Source: CAZTHM01 sp041946825
GTDB lineage: Bacteria; Acidobacteriota; Terriglobia; UBA7540
Reading direction: 5' to 3'
NCBI GenBank assembly: GCA_041946825.1
Contig: JBHGBD010000013.1
Coordinates: forward strand, 146,678-210,677
DNA length: 64,000 nucleotides
Shown here piece by piece: positions 39,701 to 47,565 of this stretch (positions within the stretch are counted from its first letter, which is position 1; each line of letters starts with the position of its first letter). The notes under the pieces are model-generated. The model was not told where the DNA came from and did no database searches. It saw nothing but the letters and a program-made list of their open reading frames with translations. The position numbers and the translations under genes were made by a program.

Positions 39701-40163
39701 CCAACGGCAGTTGCGATAGAGTATTGCGGTCAACCAGCCCGGAGACATCGGAACGCGCCGTCTGGACGAGCTGCACGCCGCCAGCCTCGACCGTAATGGT
39801 CTGGACTGTGCCGCGTGCCAGTTCCATGTGCACGTCGTTGGTTACGGTTTGACCCACCGTTACAATCAGGCCCGCGACCTCGAAATCCGCGAAGCCTTGG
39901 GCGCTCGCCTTCAAGGTGTAACTGCCCACATCCGCAAAATCAAAACGGTAAAGCCCCGCCGTATTTGTCGCGGCGGTGCGCACAATGCCCGTACCTTCAT
40001 TCGTGAGGGTTACGATGGCGTTGGGGATGGCCGCTCCGCTGGGGTCCATCACCGTACCGGTGACCACTCCCTTTCCACCTTGAGCGAAAAGGGTGGAAGT
40101 TGTCGCCAGACCGAGGGCAACTGCCAACATCCAATTGAACAAACGAGCGTTAACACTCTTCAT
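36720..40163 (-). CDS. TonB-dependent receptor with carboxypeptidase-regulatory-like domain (2)
   Basis: 1147 residues; ATG 40163 follows an AGGAGGAGG ribosome site. Signal peptide (MLAVALGLATTSTLFAQ), regulatory-like domain (about 30-115, GTVMDPSGAAIPNAIVTL), plug with GGTGNFIIDGFDNND and TAQYGRQSGFVADAVMKSGTN, and a barrel ending GQFAARIDF. The layout matches receptor 1, but the sequences diverge strongly outside the motifs, so the two are not a recent duplication. Probably imports a large nutrient; ligand unknown. Confidence 0.92.
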   Translation of the reverse strand: MKSVNARLFNWMLAVALGLATTSTLFAQGGKGVVTGTVMDPSGAAIPNAIVTLTNEGTGIVRTAATNTAGLYRFDFADVGSYTLKASAQGFADFEVAGLIVTVGQTVTNDVHMELARGTVQTITVEAGGVQLVQTARSDVSGLVDRNTLSQLPLEVRDPSAFVNLMPGSVPSALGNIEFNGSTRGAAVNGSRGGTGNFIIDGFDNNDQGQGGRSHNTVGTIPGAITGISPDAIQEFRVETNSFTAQYGRQSGFVADAVMKSGTNTLHGSVFEYNRNQSITANDFFSNRNGTKDSLVRNQFGGSLGGPIRKDKTFIFGAVEIQRMRQGAPNVVTSITPQFVDFVRSGGYADFMETDPNGACMQVLGATCPGAFDNSRTLGPIASDLVNKYPYPAPTSNFSNETGGYFPAIFGVPITYPVNVFGDADVRNNTKLNENRFSIKVDHTIGDRDRLTGLMAFDDYDTVDSSLGTDGLGSPYFPITALSRAQNWGLSYTHTFSPSILNEAKISFLRHNSEFPRDIDPNVPSIIPALDPTGVGIGMTSGLPQNFTDNQFQYQDHIAITRGKHSFNVGAEYRRTRNGSIFNASEFGFVLPWDIENLLTDGWAAADFENAAFGEPFLGSYYLLEASINPQTGEKPEYYRGYRANELGFYVQDDWKVASRLTLNLGLRWDYFGVPHNFRPGLDSNFFFGEATVPIDTTSDNPFFPRNSVPYAREATAAFQQRDHELWNKDKNNFAPRFGFAWDITGNQKTVLRGGFGVYYDRMWNNLFENIRFNPPLFSFNDVGFLINGVAAGPVVTPDLYSIPIVTSAYNNPAYQPKPSPRHMDQNMVAAYTEQVHMGIQHELGNNMMVEFNYIGTFGHKLTGVVDLNTFPGRIAGDFSSRRPNNTIGSDNARGNYFNSNYHAFQFQLTKRMSRGLQFQSNYTWSKALDYVSDAFNNRAASGNNGISTMDVMNRALDYGRADFDLRHRFVSSVIYDLPFFRSNRWAGGWRIGSIVSIQSGLPFNIYDGNADTNGDGKFIDRPDFTGNGNPDVVAVNHSVSPADGYLRTQYFEDAVMDPKVNDGLWRDGRLGRNTLTGPGYANLDFTVNKAFRLTERASISVQFNFFNIFNRSNFALPENNMASNSFGQSTATFGPRIGQFAARIDF

Positions 40164-40551
40164 GCATCCTCCTCCTTACACATCCAGCTTGGCCAGCCAG
40201 GCAAGATCAAAGTAGCTTTGTAATGTTGAAGTTAGTAAGCCCCAGAATGCCAAGCATACCAGCCGTTGCTGACTTCCGACTAGAACACCCCATGATTCCG
40301 AACATTTTTCAGGCACGCCGCCGAATCTCTCCAGGCGGACAATTAGTCCTCTTCGCAATTGAGCTTCCACAAGTGATACGTCATCCAATGCCTTTGTTTT
40401 CTTCGAAATGGCTCGGAGATGGGTTTCTACTCAACCCTCGTATACAAAAATCCATATATCTCTCCACGCAAGGATATACAGTGTTTTGTAGGCCTAGTTG
40501 CCAGATGAGGGGTTCATTTGCTGCCAGCGTCAGCCGCTGAAAGGTGCCATT
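40164..40551. other. Upstream region of TonB receptor 2
   Basis: About 0.39 kb, AT-richer than its neighbours. It holds the ribosome site and presumably the promoter of the second TonB receptor. No gene or strong palindrome seen. Confidence 0.35.
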
Positions 40552-42075
40552 TTAGCGAGGCATTCCCGCTTTGGCGGGCTTGAGCGTCCAAGCCTGAAGT
40601 TTGGCGAGCCCCATAAGTTTTGGGGCGCGGAAATTCGGAGGGAAGATGACCCAATCCCACAAATCCGGGGAATCATCCCGGACGTATTTCGCCGAGGCGA
40701 GTTCGGCGGGGCCAATCGTCACAGATTCGGGCGGCTCGGCTTTGACCAGTAATCGTGAAGTGACTTGGCCCAGTGCCACCAGATATCTCTCAGGCGAAAC
40801 GGCCTGACTGCCGAACCAGATCGCGTTCGGAATCTGTTCGTATTTCTCGACGAACCCGTCCACATCGAGGACGGTGCGCGAGAATTGGCTCCAAGGGACT
40901 TCCAGGCTCGTGCCCGCCGTGGCACCCGCCTCAAATGCCGACGCCGGGCCGTACGGCGTTCCATCGAGCAGCAGAGGCTGAGGAGATTTGCGGACGACGC
41001 CGGAAACGTACCTGTTCAGCAGCCAAAACACTTCGCTCGGCGCCAGCGTGTAGTCGTCGTGGACCTGAAACGAGACTTGCGGGTCAACCTGCCTGGCGAT
41101 AGCGCCCAATTCCTCAGTTGTGAACGTGCGTCGCTGTGCCGGATCGCGGAAGAGCCTTAGCGCCTGCGACGCGGTGATGAACTCGACGCGCGGGAAGGAT
41201 TTCATCGTCCGGACGAGATCCTCATAGAATTTGAAGGCGCGCTCGCTCTCCGCGGCGGATTTCATGGGCGGGACTTTCCACTCCTCGGGCGGAGGATTGG
41301 CGCCGCGGGCGAAATTCACGCCGTCCCAAAACTCCCGGTGGATGAATTCGCAGGGATGAAAGTAGAGGCTGATGATGCCTCCCTCGCGCCGCGACGTCAT
41401 CTGCAGATAGAACTCCTGGAATCGCGCGCGAGCTTCGTCGATATTGGACCAATCCGCATTGGGGTGGAGCTTGGAGCCCTCCTGAGTGTTGAAAATGTTC
41501 AGCAGCCCGCCGTACCAGAAGGGCTTGCCGTTCATGCCGACTTGCGTTCCTTCGTCGAGATAGACTCTGACGCCCCACTTTCTCAACGCCGCGAAGGATT
41601 GCGGGGCCCACGAGCTGCCCGGCTGGCCGTAGCATGTCGGCGTCTGGCCCAAGATGCGCTTCACGTCGTCGAAGCCGCTGCGCTCGCGCCGGTTGAACTC
41701 TTCCACGCCGGTTTCCCAATCGAGCGTGGATTCATATTCCGCCGGCGTCGGATGCTGGCTGTGCGTGTTTGCGTGGTAGCCGATTTCGTGCTGCGCCAGC
41801 GCGCCGATCACATCGCGCCGGCCGCGCCGCTCGAGGGTTCGAGCCTTCTCGCCCACCACCTTGAATGTCGCCTGAATTCCTTCCTTCGTCAGGAAAACCG
41901 CCAGCCGCTTGGCCGCGTCGTCGCTCTGGGGAAGGATATAGTCCTCGGTGTCGAACCAGAGGATGACGTAGACCTTGCCGGGACTCGTGTTGACGACCTG
42001 CGCGCGCGCTGCGGTTCGGCAACCCATGACGAGCAGCATGGCCAGAATAATGAAGACGGCATTCTTGATTCGCAT
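40552..42075 (-). CDS. Polysaccharide deacetylase-like lipoprotein
   Basis: 507 residues from ATG 42075; an in-frame TTG at 42174 adds 33 charged residues before the signal and is less likely. The lipobox is LVMGC (Cys19). A NodB-type fold follows: WFDTEDY near 41-46 supplies the Asp pair, and GYHANTHSQHP (His101, His105, His108) the metal histidines. A long C-terminal part (about 300-507) is beta-rich and unassigned. NodB-fold enzymes remove N- or O-acetyl groups from polysaccharides. It would act at the envelope. Substrate unknown. Confidence 0.78.
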   Translation of the reverse strand: MRIKNAVFIILAMLLVMGCRTAARAQVVNTSPGKVYVILWFDTEDYILPQSDDAAKRLAVFLTKEGIQATFKVVGEKARTLERRGRRDVIGALAQHEIGYHANTHSQHPTPAEYESTLDWETGVEEFNRRERSGFDDVKRILGQTPTCYGQPGSSWAPQSFAALRKWGVRVYLDEGTQVGMNGKPFWYGGLLNIFNTQEGSKLHPNADWSNIDEARARFQEFYLQMTSRREGGIISLYFHPCEFIHREFWDGVNFARGANPPPEEWKVPPMKSAAESERAFKFYEDLVRTMKSFPRVEFITASQALRLFRDPAQRRTFTTEELGAIARQVDPQVSFQVHDDYTLAPSEVFWLLNRYVSGVVRKSPQPLLLDGTPYGPASAFEAGATAGTSLEVPWSQFSRTVLDVDGFVEKYEQIPNAIWFGSQAVSPERYLVALGQVTSRLLVKAEPPESVTIGPAELASAKYVRDDSPDLWDWVIFPPNFRAPKLMGLAKLQAWTLKPAKAGMPR

Positions 42076-42396
42076 GTGATGAGCCCCAGGAGAAGTGAAG
42101 CGGCATCGCGGCCGCTTCCCGATATCTCTACCGACGGGGATGTTAGCATCAAGCCGCAATCGCGCAAAGAACAATGGGAGTTACGGCGAATTCCGAGATA
42201 GCTCGAACTAACGAAAAACCCGCTTGGCGGGGGTGCGGGATTTCACCCACCGGCCGGTCGGTAGGCCAAATAGTCGCATCCCCCCGCAAGACTCGAATTC
42301 CCCCTTCCTCACCAAATATTCTGTCTATTGACATTACGTTGGCAGTACTTACACTAAAGTCGTTCGGGCGGGATTCGACCGAAGCCCCGAGACTTT

Positions 42397-43659
42397 ATGT
42401 CATCCCTTCGCCAACCCGTCTGCAACAATTCGCGCGACCTGACGCAGGGCGACGCCGGTCATACCTACCAATGGGACGCCGAGGGGCGACTGACTTCGGT
42501 GGACAGCGGCTCGTCGGCGACGTACACCTACAACGCCCTGGGCCTGCGCGTTGAGGACGTAATTCCCGGCTTTCGGATTGAATACCTTTACGACGCTTTT
42601 GGGCGCGAGATGGGCAGCTACGACGCCAACGGCGCGGCCTGGTGGAACCGCTACATTCCCCTGGGCGGACAATCGCTGGGCAAGTATCTGGGAACCTCGA
42701 CCTACTTCTTCCACGTCAACCACCTGGGCTCCAGCACCATGGTCAGCGACCACACCGGCACGGTGACGCAGAAGGCGCTCTTCTACCCCTTCGGACAGCT
42801 TTGGGTTTCAGGAGGGTCAGGAGTCACACGCCGGTTCGCCTCCTTGCAGGAGCCCTTGCCCAACGCGGGACCAGAGGTTTATGCCGCTCCGTTCCGTGAT
42901 TACCAGAGCCGCCTCTACCGCTGGCTGAGCCCCGATCCGCTGGCGGGCGATATCCTGAATCCCCAATCCCTCAACCGCTACGCATACGCACTCAACAACC
43001 CGACGAACCTCATCGACCCGCTGGGGCTTTTCTGTAAAAAGGGAGAAGAGTGTCCCACAGGAGACGACGCCAACACGATCGACACAGATGATTTACCTGG
43101 GCCTGGTCCGTCTCCCAGCCGCAGCCGGCCCGGAGGTGGGCGGGGCGGCGCGGGCGGAGGGGGGCGAGGAGGATCCCGAGGCAATCCCATCAAACCTTTC
43201 CCAATCTCAGATTTCAAATCTAATTTCTATCAAGACTACGGAGAGCATCTTAATGACTGCATCCTAAAGGTCTTTTGCGAGGACGCCGCGAGCGTACCGA
43301 TCCAGATGGTGTCCAACGCTCCCGCGGTCATAACGTCCCGCACCCAGGCACAGCTAGGTGCCATGTCCAATATGTCGGGAGCATCAACGAACCTGGCCTC
43401 CGGCAGCAACGCCGCATTCTCGGGAAGGTACGGCACGATATTCATTTCTGCTGAGGATTGGGCGGCGTCGTCCCTGAGCTACTTGCAGAGAACCTATGCA
43501 CATGAGCTAGGAAACATTCTGGATGCTCGTCTGAACTACCGCCCCGGACATCCGGAGAACTATGAAATGACCTATGGAAATCCAGAGGTAACGCCACGCG
43601 GTGAACCGGCAGATACAGGTGCGGCGCTTGAGGACTGTATTTTCAGCTCGGACCGCTAG
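42397..43659 (+). CDS. Truncated RHS core with C-terminal toxin-like domain (cassette 1)
   Basis: 420 residues from ATG 42397. Only the last RHS/YD repeats are present (YQWDAEGRLTSVD, YTYNALGLRVED), followed by the RHS-associated core (HVNHLGSSTMVSDHTGTV, RLYRWLSPDPL, RYAYALNNPTNLIDPLGL) ending near residue 210. An acidic then Pro/Gly/Arg linker leads to a variable tail of about 155 residues containing TYAHELGNILDARL. The tail has a HELGN motif (His369), like a zincin HExxH with the second His replaced by Asn. The large N-terminal shell is missing, so this is an orphan tip unless joined by recombination. A lipoprotein gene follows 17 nt later. Confidence 0.78.
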   Translation: MSSLRQPVCNNSRDLTQGDAGHTYQWDAEGRLTSVDSGSSATYTYNALGLRVEDVIPGFRIEYLYDAFGREMGSYDANGAAWWNRYIPLGGQSLGKYLGTSTYFFHVNHLGSSTMVSDHTGTVTQKALFYPFGQLWVSGGSGVTRRFASLQEPLPNAGPEVYAAPFRDYQSRLYRWLSPDPLAGDILNPQSLNRYAYALNNPTNLIDPLGLFCKKGEECPTGDDANTIDTDDLPGPGPSPSRSRPGGGRGGAGGGGRGGSRGNPIKPFPISDFKSNFYQDYGEHLNDCILKVFCEDAASVPIQMVSNAPAVITSRTQAQLGAMSNMSGASTNLASGSNAAFSGRYGTIFISAEDWAASSLSYLQRTYAHELGNILDARLNYRPGHPENYEMTYGNPEVTPRGEPADTGAALEDCIFSSDR

Positions 43660-43675
43660 CTACGGGAGGGGCTCG

Positions 43676-44224
43676 ATGCTCGACAAGCAACTTCGCCATT
43701 TGAAGACGGCCACTGTTATCGTCTTTCTGCTTGGAGGGTGTGTTCAGGGGGCTGTGCTGCCAAAAGACCGACCTAGGGATATGGCCAAGTACGCGGAAGC
43801 GGGACCGTATGTTGTACCGCCACGCAATCATCAGGAGGCACGTGCCAAAGTCGAAGGCGAAATCAGGGAATTCCTTTGGCAACATTGGCGCGACCGCACA
43901 ATGGGGTCTTTGGTCGCGTCCTGGGCTGGTCCCCAGCGAAACACCTACACTTTCTTTGTGGAACCATGCGTCGGGGGAGACTGGCATATAGAAGTCAATG
44001 AAGATCTGTACGTCATGAAGGCAGCGGTACATGTCGGCCCCCCGACTTACCCGCCTCCGAAGCGCGTTAAGAGGACCTACGATGCCCGTGGAGTGCGACG
44101 GATCGCGCAAATAGAGGGGCGCGTGCAAACCGGGGAGACAATCCCTGAAGATGAACAACGGTCGCCAGAATCCTATCAGCTTGTTCTTACCGATAGAGAC
44201 GGGATGGTGGTATTTCGCCTTTGA
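43676..44224 (+). CDS. Small lipoprotein, candidate immunity partner of RHS cassette 1
   Basis: 183 residues from ATG 43676 with a GGGAGGGG ribosome site. The N-terminus has a lipobox (VIVFLLGGC, Cys22). The mature part has polar alpha/beta sequence (EIREFLWQHWRDR, NTYTFFVEPCVGGDWHIEV, ESYQLVLTDRDGMVVFRL). No known family recognised. It lies 17 nt after the toxin-like gene, the usual place for an immunity gene, and lipoprotein immunity proteins are known for secreted effectors. The role is inferred from position. Confidence 0.62.
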   Translation: MLDKQLRHLKTATVIVFLLGGCVQGAVLPKDRPRDMAKYAEAGPYVVPPRNHQEARAKVEGEIREFLWQHWRDRTMGSLVASWAGPQRNTYTFFVEPCVGGDWHIEVNEDLYVMKAAVHVGPPTYPPPKRVKRTYDARGVRRIAQIEGRVQTGETIPEDEQRSPESYQLVLTDRDGMVVFRL

Positions 44225-44611
44225 GTATGTAGCGAGTTGCTCATATAACGCGCTTTTTGCGACGTTTGTGGGCACGACAATCGGTTGACTATTAATTGGC
44301 AGGGGAAGCCTCACTCGATTCCATCGTGTGGGCTGTTGACACGGCAGATGTCTTTTGCTTTGTTAATATCTAAGCTGAATTGTTGAGCTGGCCGGTTGAT
44401 ACTCCGCGCTGCCCCGAAAACGCGTGACCCTACGAACCGTGGTACCGCAAGGATGAAAAACGGCCGAGTCCCTGGTGAGAACATGGCGCCGCGCGGTTGC
44501 GCTGTAGCCTCGTCTGCGGATCACTCCCCATGTTGTGTCGGGCCGAACGGCAATTCCTGTGGGGTCGACAGCGCTGACCCTCACCCTTTTATCCCCGGCC
44601 TTACATCCGCA

Positions 44612-44887
44612 TTGGGGAACCTTCCGAAGCGATGGGTAGACAAAACGCTGATTTTGGCCTCAGCGGTCTTCCTGTGGACCGGGCTCGTGCCGGCCGGAGA
44701 AAAGCAATTCGAACCTAAACCTGTCGCCTTAACCGAGGAGGGTCGTAGTTGGGTCGAGAAAACCCTGAAGAGCCTTTCGCTAGAGGAAAAGCGGGTAGCC
44801 ACGGTCAGGGTTTTTCTGACCGTGGGCCGGCACGCGCAGACGGTCGTCTTTTACAGTCTGCGATCTCGCGAAGCGACTCTTGGGTAG
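44612..44887 (+). pseudogene. Fragment resembling the N-terminus of a secreted GH3 glycosidase
   Basis: A hydrophobic signal-like stretch (LILASAVFLWTGLVPAG) is followed by LTEEGRSWVEKTLKSLSLEEK, the typical beginning of family GH3 hexosaminidases and glucosidases. Resemblance fades after EEK, and the frame ends at 44887, where the second RHS core begins. The remaining 500 or more residues of a GH3 enzyme are absent, so this is probably a broken gene at a recombination junction. Confidence 0.42.
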
Positions 44888-44894
44888 GGCATCG

Positions 44895-45848
44895 ATGGAC
44901 ATCGACCACCTGGGTTCGAGCACCATGGTCAGCGAGCACACCGGCACGGTGACGCAGAAGACGCTCTTCTACCCGTTCGGACAGCTTTGGCTTTCCGCCG
45001 GGTCAGCGGTGACGCGGCGATTCGCATCGCTCCAGGAGCCCTTGCCCAACGGCGGGCCGGAGGTTTACGCCGCGCCCTTCCGTCAGTACCAGAGCCGCCT
45101 CTACCGCTGGCTGAGCCCCGACCCGCTCGCGGGTGATATCTCGAATACCCAATCCCTCAACCGCTATGCGTATGTGATGAATAATCCCATGAACTTGATG
45201 GATCCGCTAGGACTTAAGGGTTGTCATCAGGATGACGATTGCCCTCAGCCAGACGATGGCGAAACGATTGACACAGATGATTTACCCGGGAGCGGTCCGA
45301 CCCCGGGCGGCAGCCGCCCTGGAGGCGGAAGGGGCGGGGCAGGCGGGGGCCGGGGTGCGGAACCCCTCGATGTTTCCAAAACGTGGCAGGATACTTTTCC
45401 CTGCAGCGAGAGTGCGACGGATCTGATGTCAGACTTCAAGAGCAACATGGCGCGCTTCGCTGACAACTCGGGACCATTCTTTGCCGCCCAATTTCCTACA
45501 GCACCGATCGTGCAGGGGCAATCGTATCTTGTGATTCCGGGAGTGTCCACGCGGCGGGGAGATTTTCTACCGACCGGTGTCCTGGAGGTAAAAGTCACCT
45601 CCCAGACGGCCAATAGTTGGACCTTCACGACGAACCCTCAGCAGCACTACATCAATGGAACTGTAACCTTCATGGCCAGCGACGCAGGCAATGGAAACGT
45701 CAATTTCGTTGTGACCGCAAACGGGAACTTCACAAGCTTCTTCAACAAATACGTTCTGGGGTCAACTATCCGGGCGGGTGAGGATTCCACGTGGAACAAT
45801 CTTCTGAACAATGTGAAGGGTCGCTGTGCCCTAGGAGGCGTCAAATGA
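44895..45848 (+). CDS. Truncated RHS core with a different toxin-like tail (cassette 2)
   Basis: About 317 residues from ATG 44895 (a TTG at 44880 is also open). It begins inside the RHS core at DHLGSSTMVSEHTGTV and is nearly identical to cassette 1 through DPLGL. The same acidic and Pro/Gly/Arg linker follows (TIDTDDLPGSGP). The tail of about 195 residues is unrelated to that of cassette 1: ESATDLMSDFKSNMARF, then beta-rich VLEVKVTSQTANSWTF and MASDAGNGNVNFVV. I do not recognise the fold; it could be a small beta-barrel lipid-binding type. Start and expression are uncertain because the N-terminus is lost. The stop overlaps the next gene. Confidence 0.72.
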   Translation: MDIDHLGSSTMVSEHTGTVTQKTLFYPFGQLWLSAGSAVTRRFASLQEPLPNGGPEVYAAPFRQYQSRLYRWLSPDPLAGDISNTQSLNRYAYVMNNPMNLMDPLGLKGCHQDDDCPQPDDGETIDTDDLPGSGPTPGGSRPGGGRGGAGGGRGAEPLDVSKTWQDTFPCSESATDLMSDFKSNMARFADNSGPFFAAQFPTAPIVQGQSYLVIPGVSTRRGDFLPTGVLEVKVTSQTANSWTFTTNPQQHYINGTVTFMASDAGNGNVNFVVTANGNFTSFFNKYVLGSTIRAGEDSTWNNLLNNVKGRCALGGVK

Positions 45849-46198
45849 GCGACACGATAGCAATACAGAGGGGCAGAGCGGGCCGGAGCCGGGTGAGGGT
45901 GATAGTGCTTGGAAACTTCTTGTTGCTCGGGCTCTTCCTCGCTCTAGACAATGTCGGCGGTCGTCAAGTGGACGCAGCCCTGCGAAGAATTGGTCTGGAC
46001 AAGGCTGTGGCTTGGTGTATCCAGCTCTGGATGGCAGGCTCAACCGTTTTCGCCACTGGGCTTTTTGCCCACCAACTTAGGAACAAGGACAGGCGCCTGC
46101 CGGGGTCGTTGGCAGTCGATGGCACCCTCCTGTTGGCATGGTGCCTGGTCATCGTGGCCCTTTTTGTGTATGGCTTCACGCTCGGCATGGCTGGATAA
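45845..46198 (+). CDS. Three-helix membrane protein, candidate immunity partner of RHS cassette 2
   Basis: 117 residues. Its ATG overlaps the stop of the toxin-like gene (ATGA), so translation is coupled. Three hydrophobic helices are visible (VIVLGNFLLLGLFLALD, IQLWMAGSTVFATGLFA, LLLAWCLVIVALFVYGF) with a basic N-terminus. No family recognised. Coupled small membrane proteins directly after a toxin tail are typical immunity genes for toxins that act at the inner membrane; this is inferred from position. Confidence 0.62.
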   Translation: MSDTIAIQRGRAGRSRVRVIVLGNFLLLGLFLALDNVGGRQVDAALRRIGLDKAVAWCIQLWMAGSTVFATGLFAHQLRNKDRRLPGSLAVDGTLLLAWCLVIVALFVYGFTLGMAG

Positions 46199-46206
46199 CA
46201 ACATTA

Positions 46207-46330
46207 CTCATGGCCAGCGACGCGGGCAACGGAAACGTCCACCTCGCGGTCACGCCTAACGGGGACTTTGCCGACCTGCCCTCTAGGATTTTCGGCTCCA
46301 TCATAAGAGCGGGTAGATTCTCTCTTGATT
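46207..46330 (+). pseudogene. Leftover C-terminal fragment of a related RHS toxin tail
   Basis: The frame reads MASDAGNGNVHLAVTPNGDF, then SIIRAGRFS. It lines up with MASDAGNGNVNFVVTANGNF and STIRAGEDS in the tail of cassette 2, about 540 nt upstream. It has no upstream part and no start of its own, so it is a displaced remnant of a third, diverged cassette. Confidence 0.65.
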
Positions 46331-46348
46331 GTAAAGGGAAGAAGCTGT

Positions 46349-46560
46349 TCAGACGCATGCGACCTCCCGGGGGACGGGGACGGGTTCGGTGGCGGAGAGT
46401 GCGTAGGTTTTTGCGCCGTCGAAGAGCTGGTCGTGTTTGAACATGGCGAAGATAGCGTGCAGGAGTTTGCGCATGGTGGCGGTGAGGGCCTGCATTTTGG
46501 TCTTGCCGCGGGCTAAGAGCGAGGTGGGGAGGAGTCTCGCGTCCCAGAGAATCTGATGTC
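46349..46560 (-). pseudogene. IS110-like transposase, C-terminal remnant
   Basis: On the minus strand an open stretch ends at 46349 with KMQALTATMRKLLHAIFAM, then FKHDQLFDGAKTY. This resembles the conserved C-terminal helix of IS110/IS116/IS902 transposases (AlaMRKLL and a Phe-Asp near the end). The N-terminal DEDD catalytic domain is missing and no terminal repeats are seen. Confidence 0.5.
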
Positions 46561-46742
46561 ATAGAGGCGGCACATCATTTAAGGAATGGACCGCACAGTT
46601 CTAAAGGGTTGAACTCCACGTCTGAGTCTTCCCAAAGGAAGGCGGAAAGCTTCTGCAATGGTCTCAAGAAGTTTCAGGAAGGCCGGTATGGGCAACTCCT
46701 CTTGGTTAGGTCCGATGGGATCGCTGCCTGTGAGCTGGTAGC

Positions 46743-46765
46743 CACGACACGCTTTTTGTGTCGTG
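46743..46765. repeat. REP-like palindrome, left of transposase
   Basis: Perfect 8-bp stem CACGACAC/GTGTCGTG with a 7-nt loop. Extended outward as GGTAGCCACGACAC (46737-46750) it is the exact reverse complement of 47330-47343 on the other side of the transposase. Confidence 0.75.
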
Positions 46766-46798
46766 GGTTCTTATACCGTGAGGTGATAATATCCACTC

Positions 46799-47308
46799 GT
46801 GTCGCATGTTCACCGGCTGCAAACCTGCGACCGAATCTCCTTCGTGACCGTAAACCTTCGCCGTGCCCTGGCGCCCTTCGCGAACCGCGAATACGGGCTG
46901 GTCGTAGATGCCCTGGCGGAGTCGCGCCGCAAGTTGCGCTTTCTGCTTTACGGCTACGTGGTGATGCCCGACCACTGGCACGCTTTGATTTGGACGGGGC
47001 ATCCACTCACCATCTCGCGCGCGGTTCAGGATATCAAATGGATTTCGGCCTGCGCCCTGAACGGATCCCGCGCCACATCGGGCTCGGTCTGGCAGCATCA
47101 ATTTTGGGATCGCTTTGTGCGTCATCCCAAAGAATTCCGCGAACGGCTCGTGTACATGCACCTCAACCCGGTGGGGAAGGGCTTGGTGAAACGTCCTGAG
47201 GATTGGCGATGGTCAAGCTATAATAACTTCGCCTTGGACAAGTCTGTGATGGCCCGATGCCCGATTGCGATCAATTACACGCAATTGCCGGAATCCTATC
47301 GCGGCTGA
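46799..47308 (+). CDS. rayT: REP-associated tyrosine transposase (Y1/HUH type)
   Basis: 169 residues from GTG 46799. The family signature is clear: GYVVMPDHWHALIW holds the HUH-type pair His59/His61, VYMHLNPVGKGLV contains the catalytic Tyr119, and FWDRFVRHPKEFRER and RWSSYNNF complete it. Such enzymes cut and join single-stranded DNA at REP palindromes and are thought to spread them. Matching palindromes flank this gene on both sides, an arrangement expected for a working element. It sits in the RHS/IS-rich region. Confidence 0.92.
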   Translation: MSHVHRLQTCDRISFVTVNLRRALAPFANREYGLVVDALAESRRKLRFLLYGYVVMPDHWHALIWTGHPLTISRAVQDIKWISACALNGSRATSGSVWQHQFWDRFVRHPKEFRERLVYMHLNPVGKGLVKRPEDWRWSSYNNFALDKSVMARCPIAINYTQLPESYRG

Positions 47309-47314
47309 AAAGCG

Positions 47315-47337
47315 CACGACACATAAACCGTGTCGTG
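47315..47337. repeat. REP-like palindrome, right of transposase
   Basis: Perfect 8-bp stem CACGACAC/GTGTCGTG with loop ATAAACC. Its extension GTGTCGTGGCTACC (47330-47343) mirrors the left copy exactly. It begins 7 nt after the transposase stop codon. Confidence 0.75.
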
Positions 47338-47565
47338 GCTACCCGCTGATGAGGTTAACATCGAGGATCTCCTCCGGGGCAAGTAGCGGGGTAACGCAGA
47401 GCGGGCGGGCTGGCGCCCCGACCTGTCGGGGTGATGTCCAGGAGGGACAATTCCCTGGATCGATTGGAATGAGAATCTCAAACCTCTCCCTCCAGGAGAC
47501 CGTAGACTTCAAACAACGAAGTCGGCGCCAGGCAGGCGATTTGCGATTCGGAGGCGGGAGCGGAA

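Noticed and set aside
46609..47199. 196-codon frame overlapping the REP transposase
   Set aside because: Different frame from the clear HUH transposase signature; most of it is a shadow.
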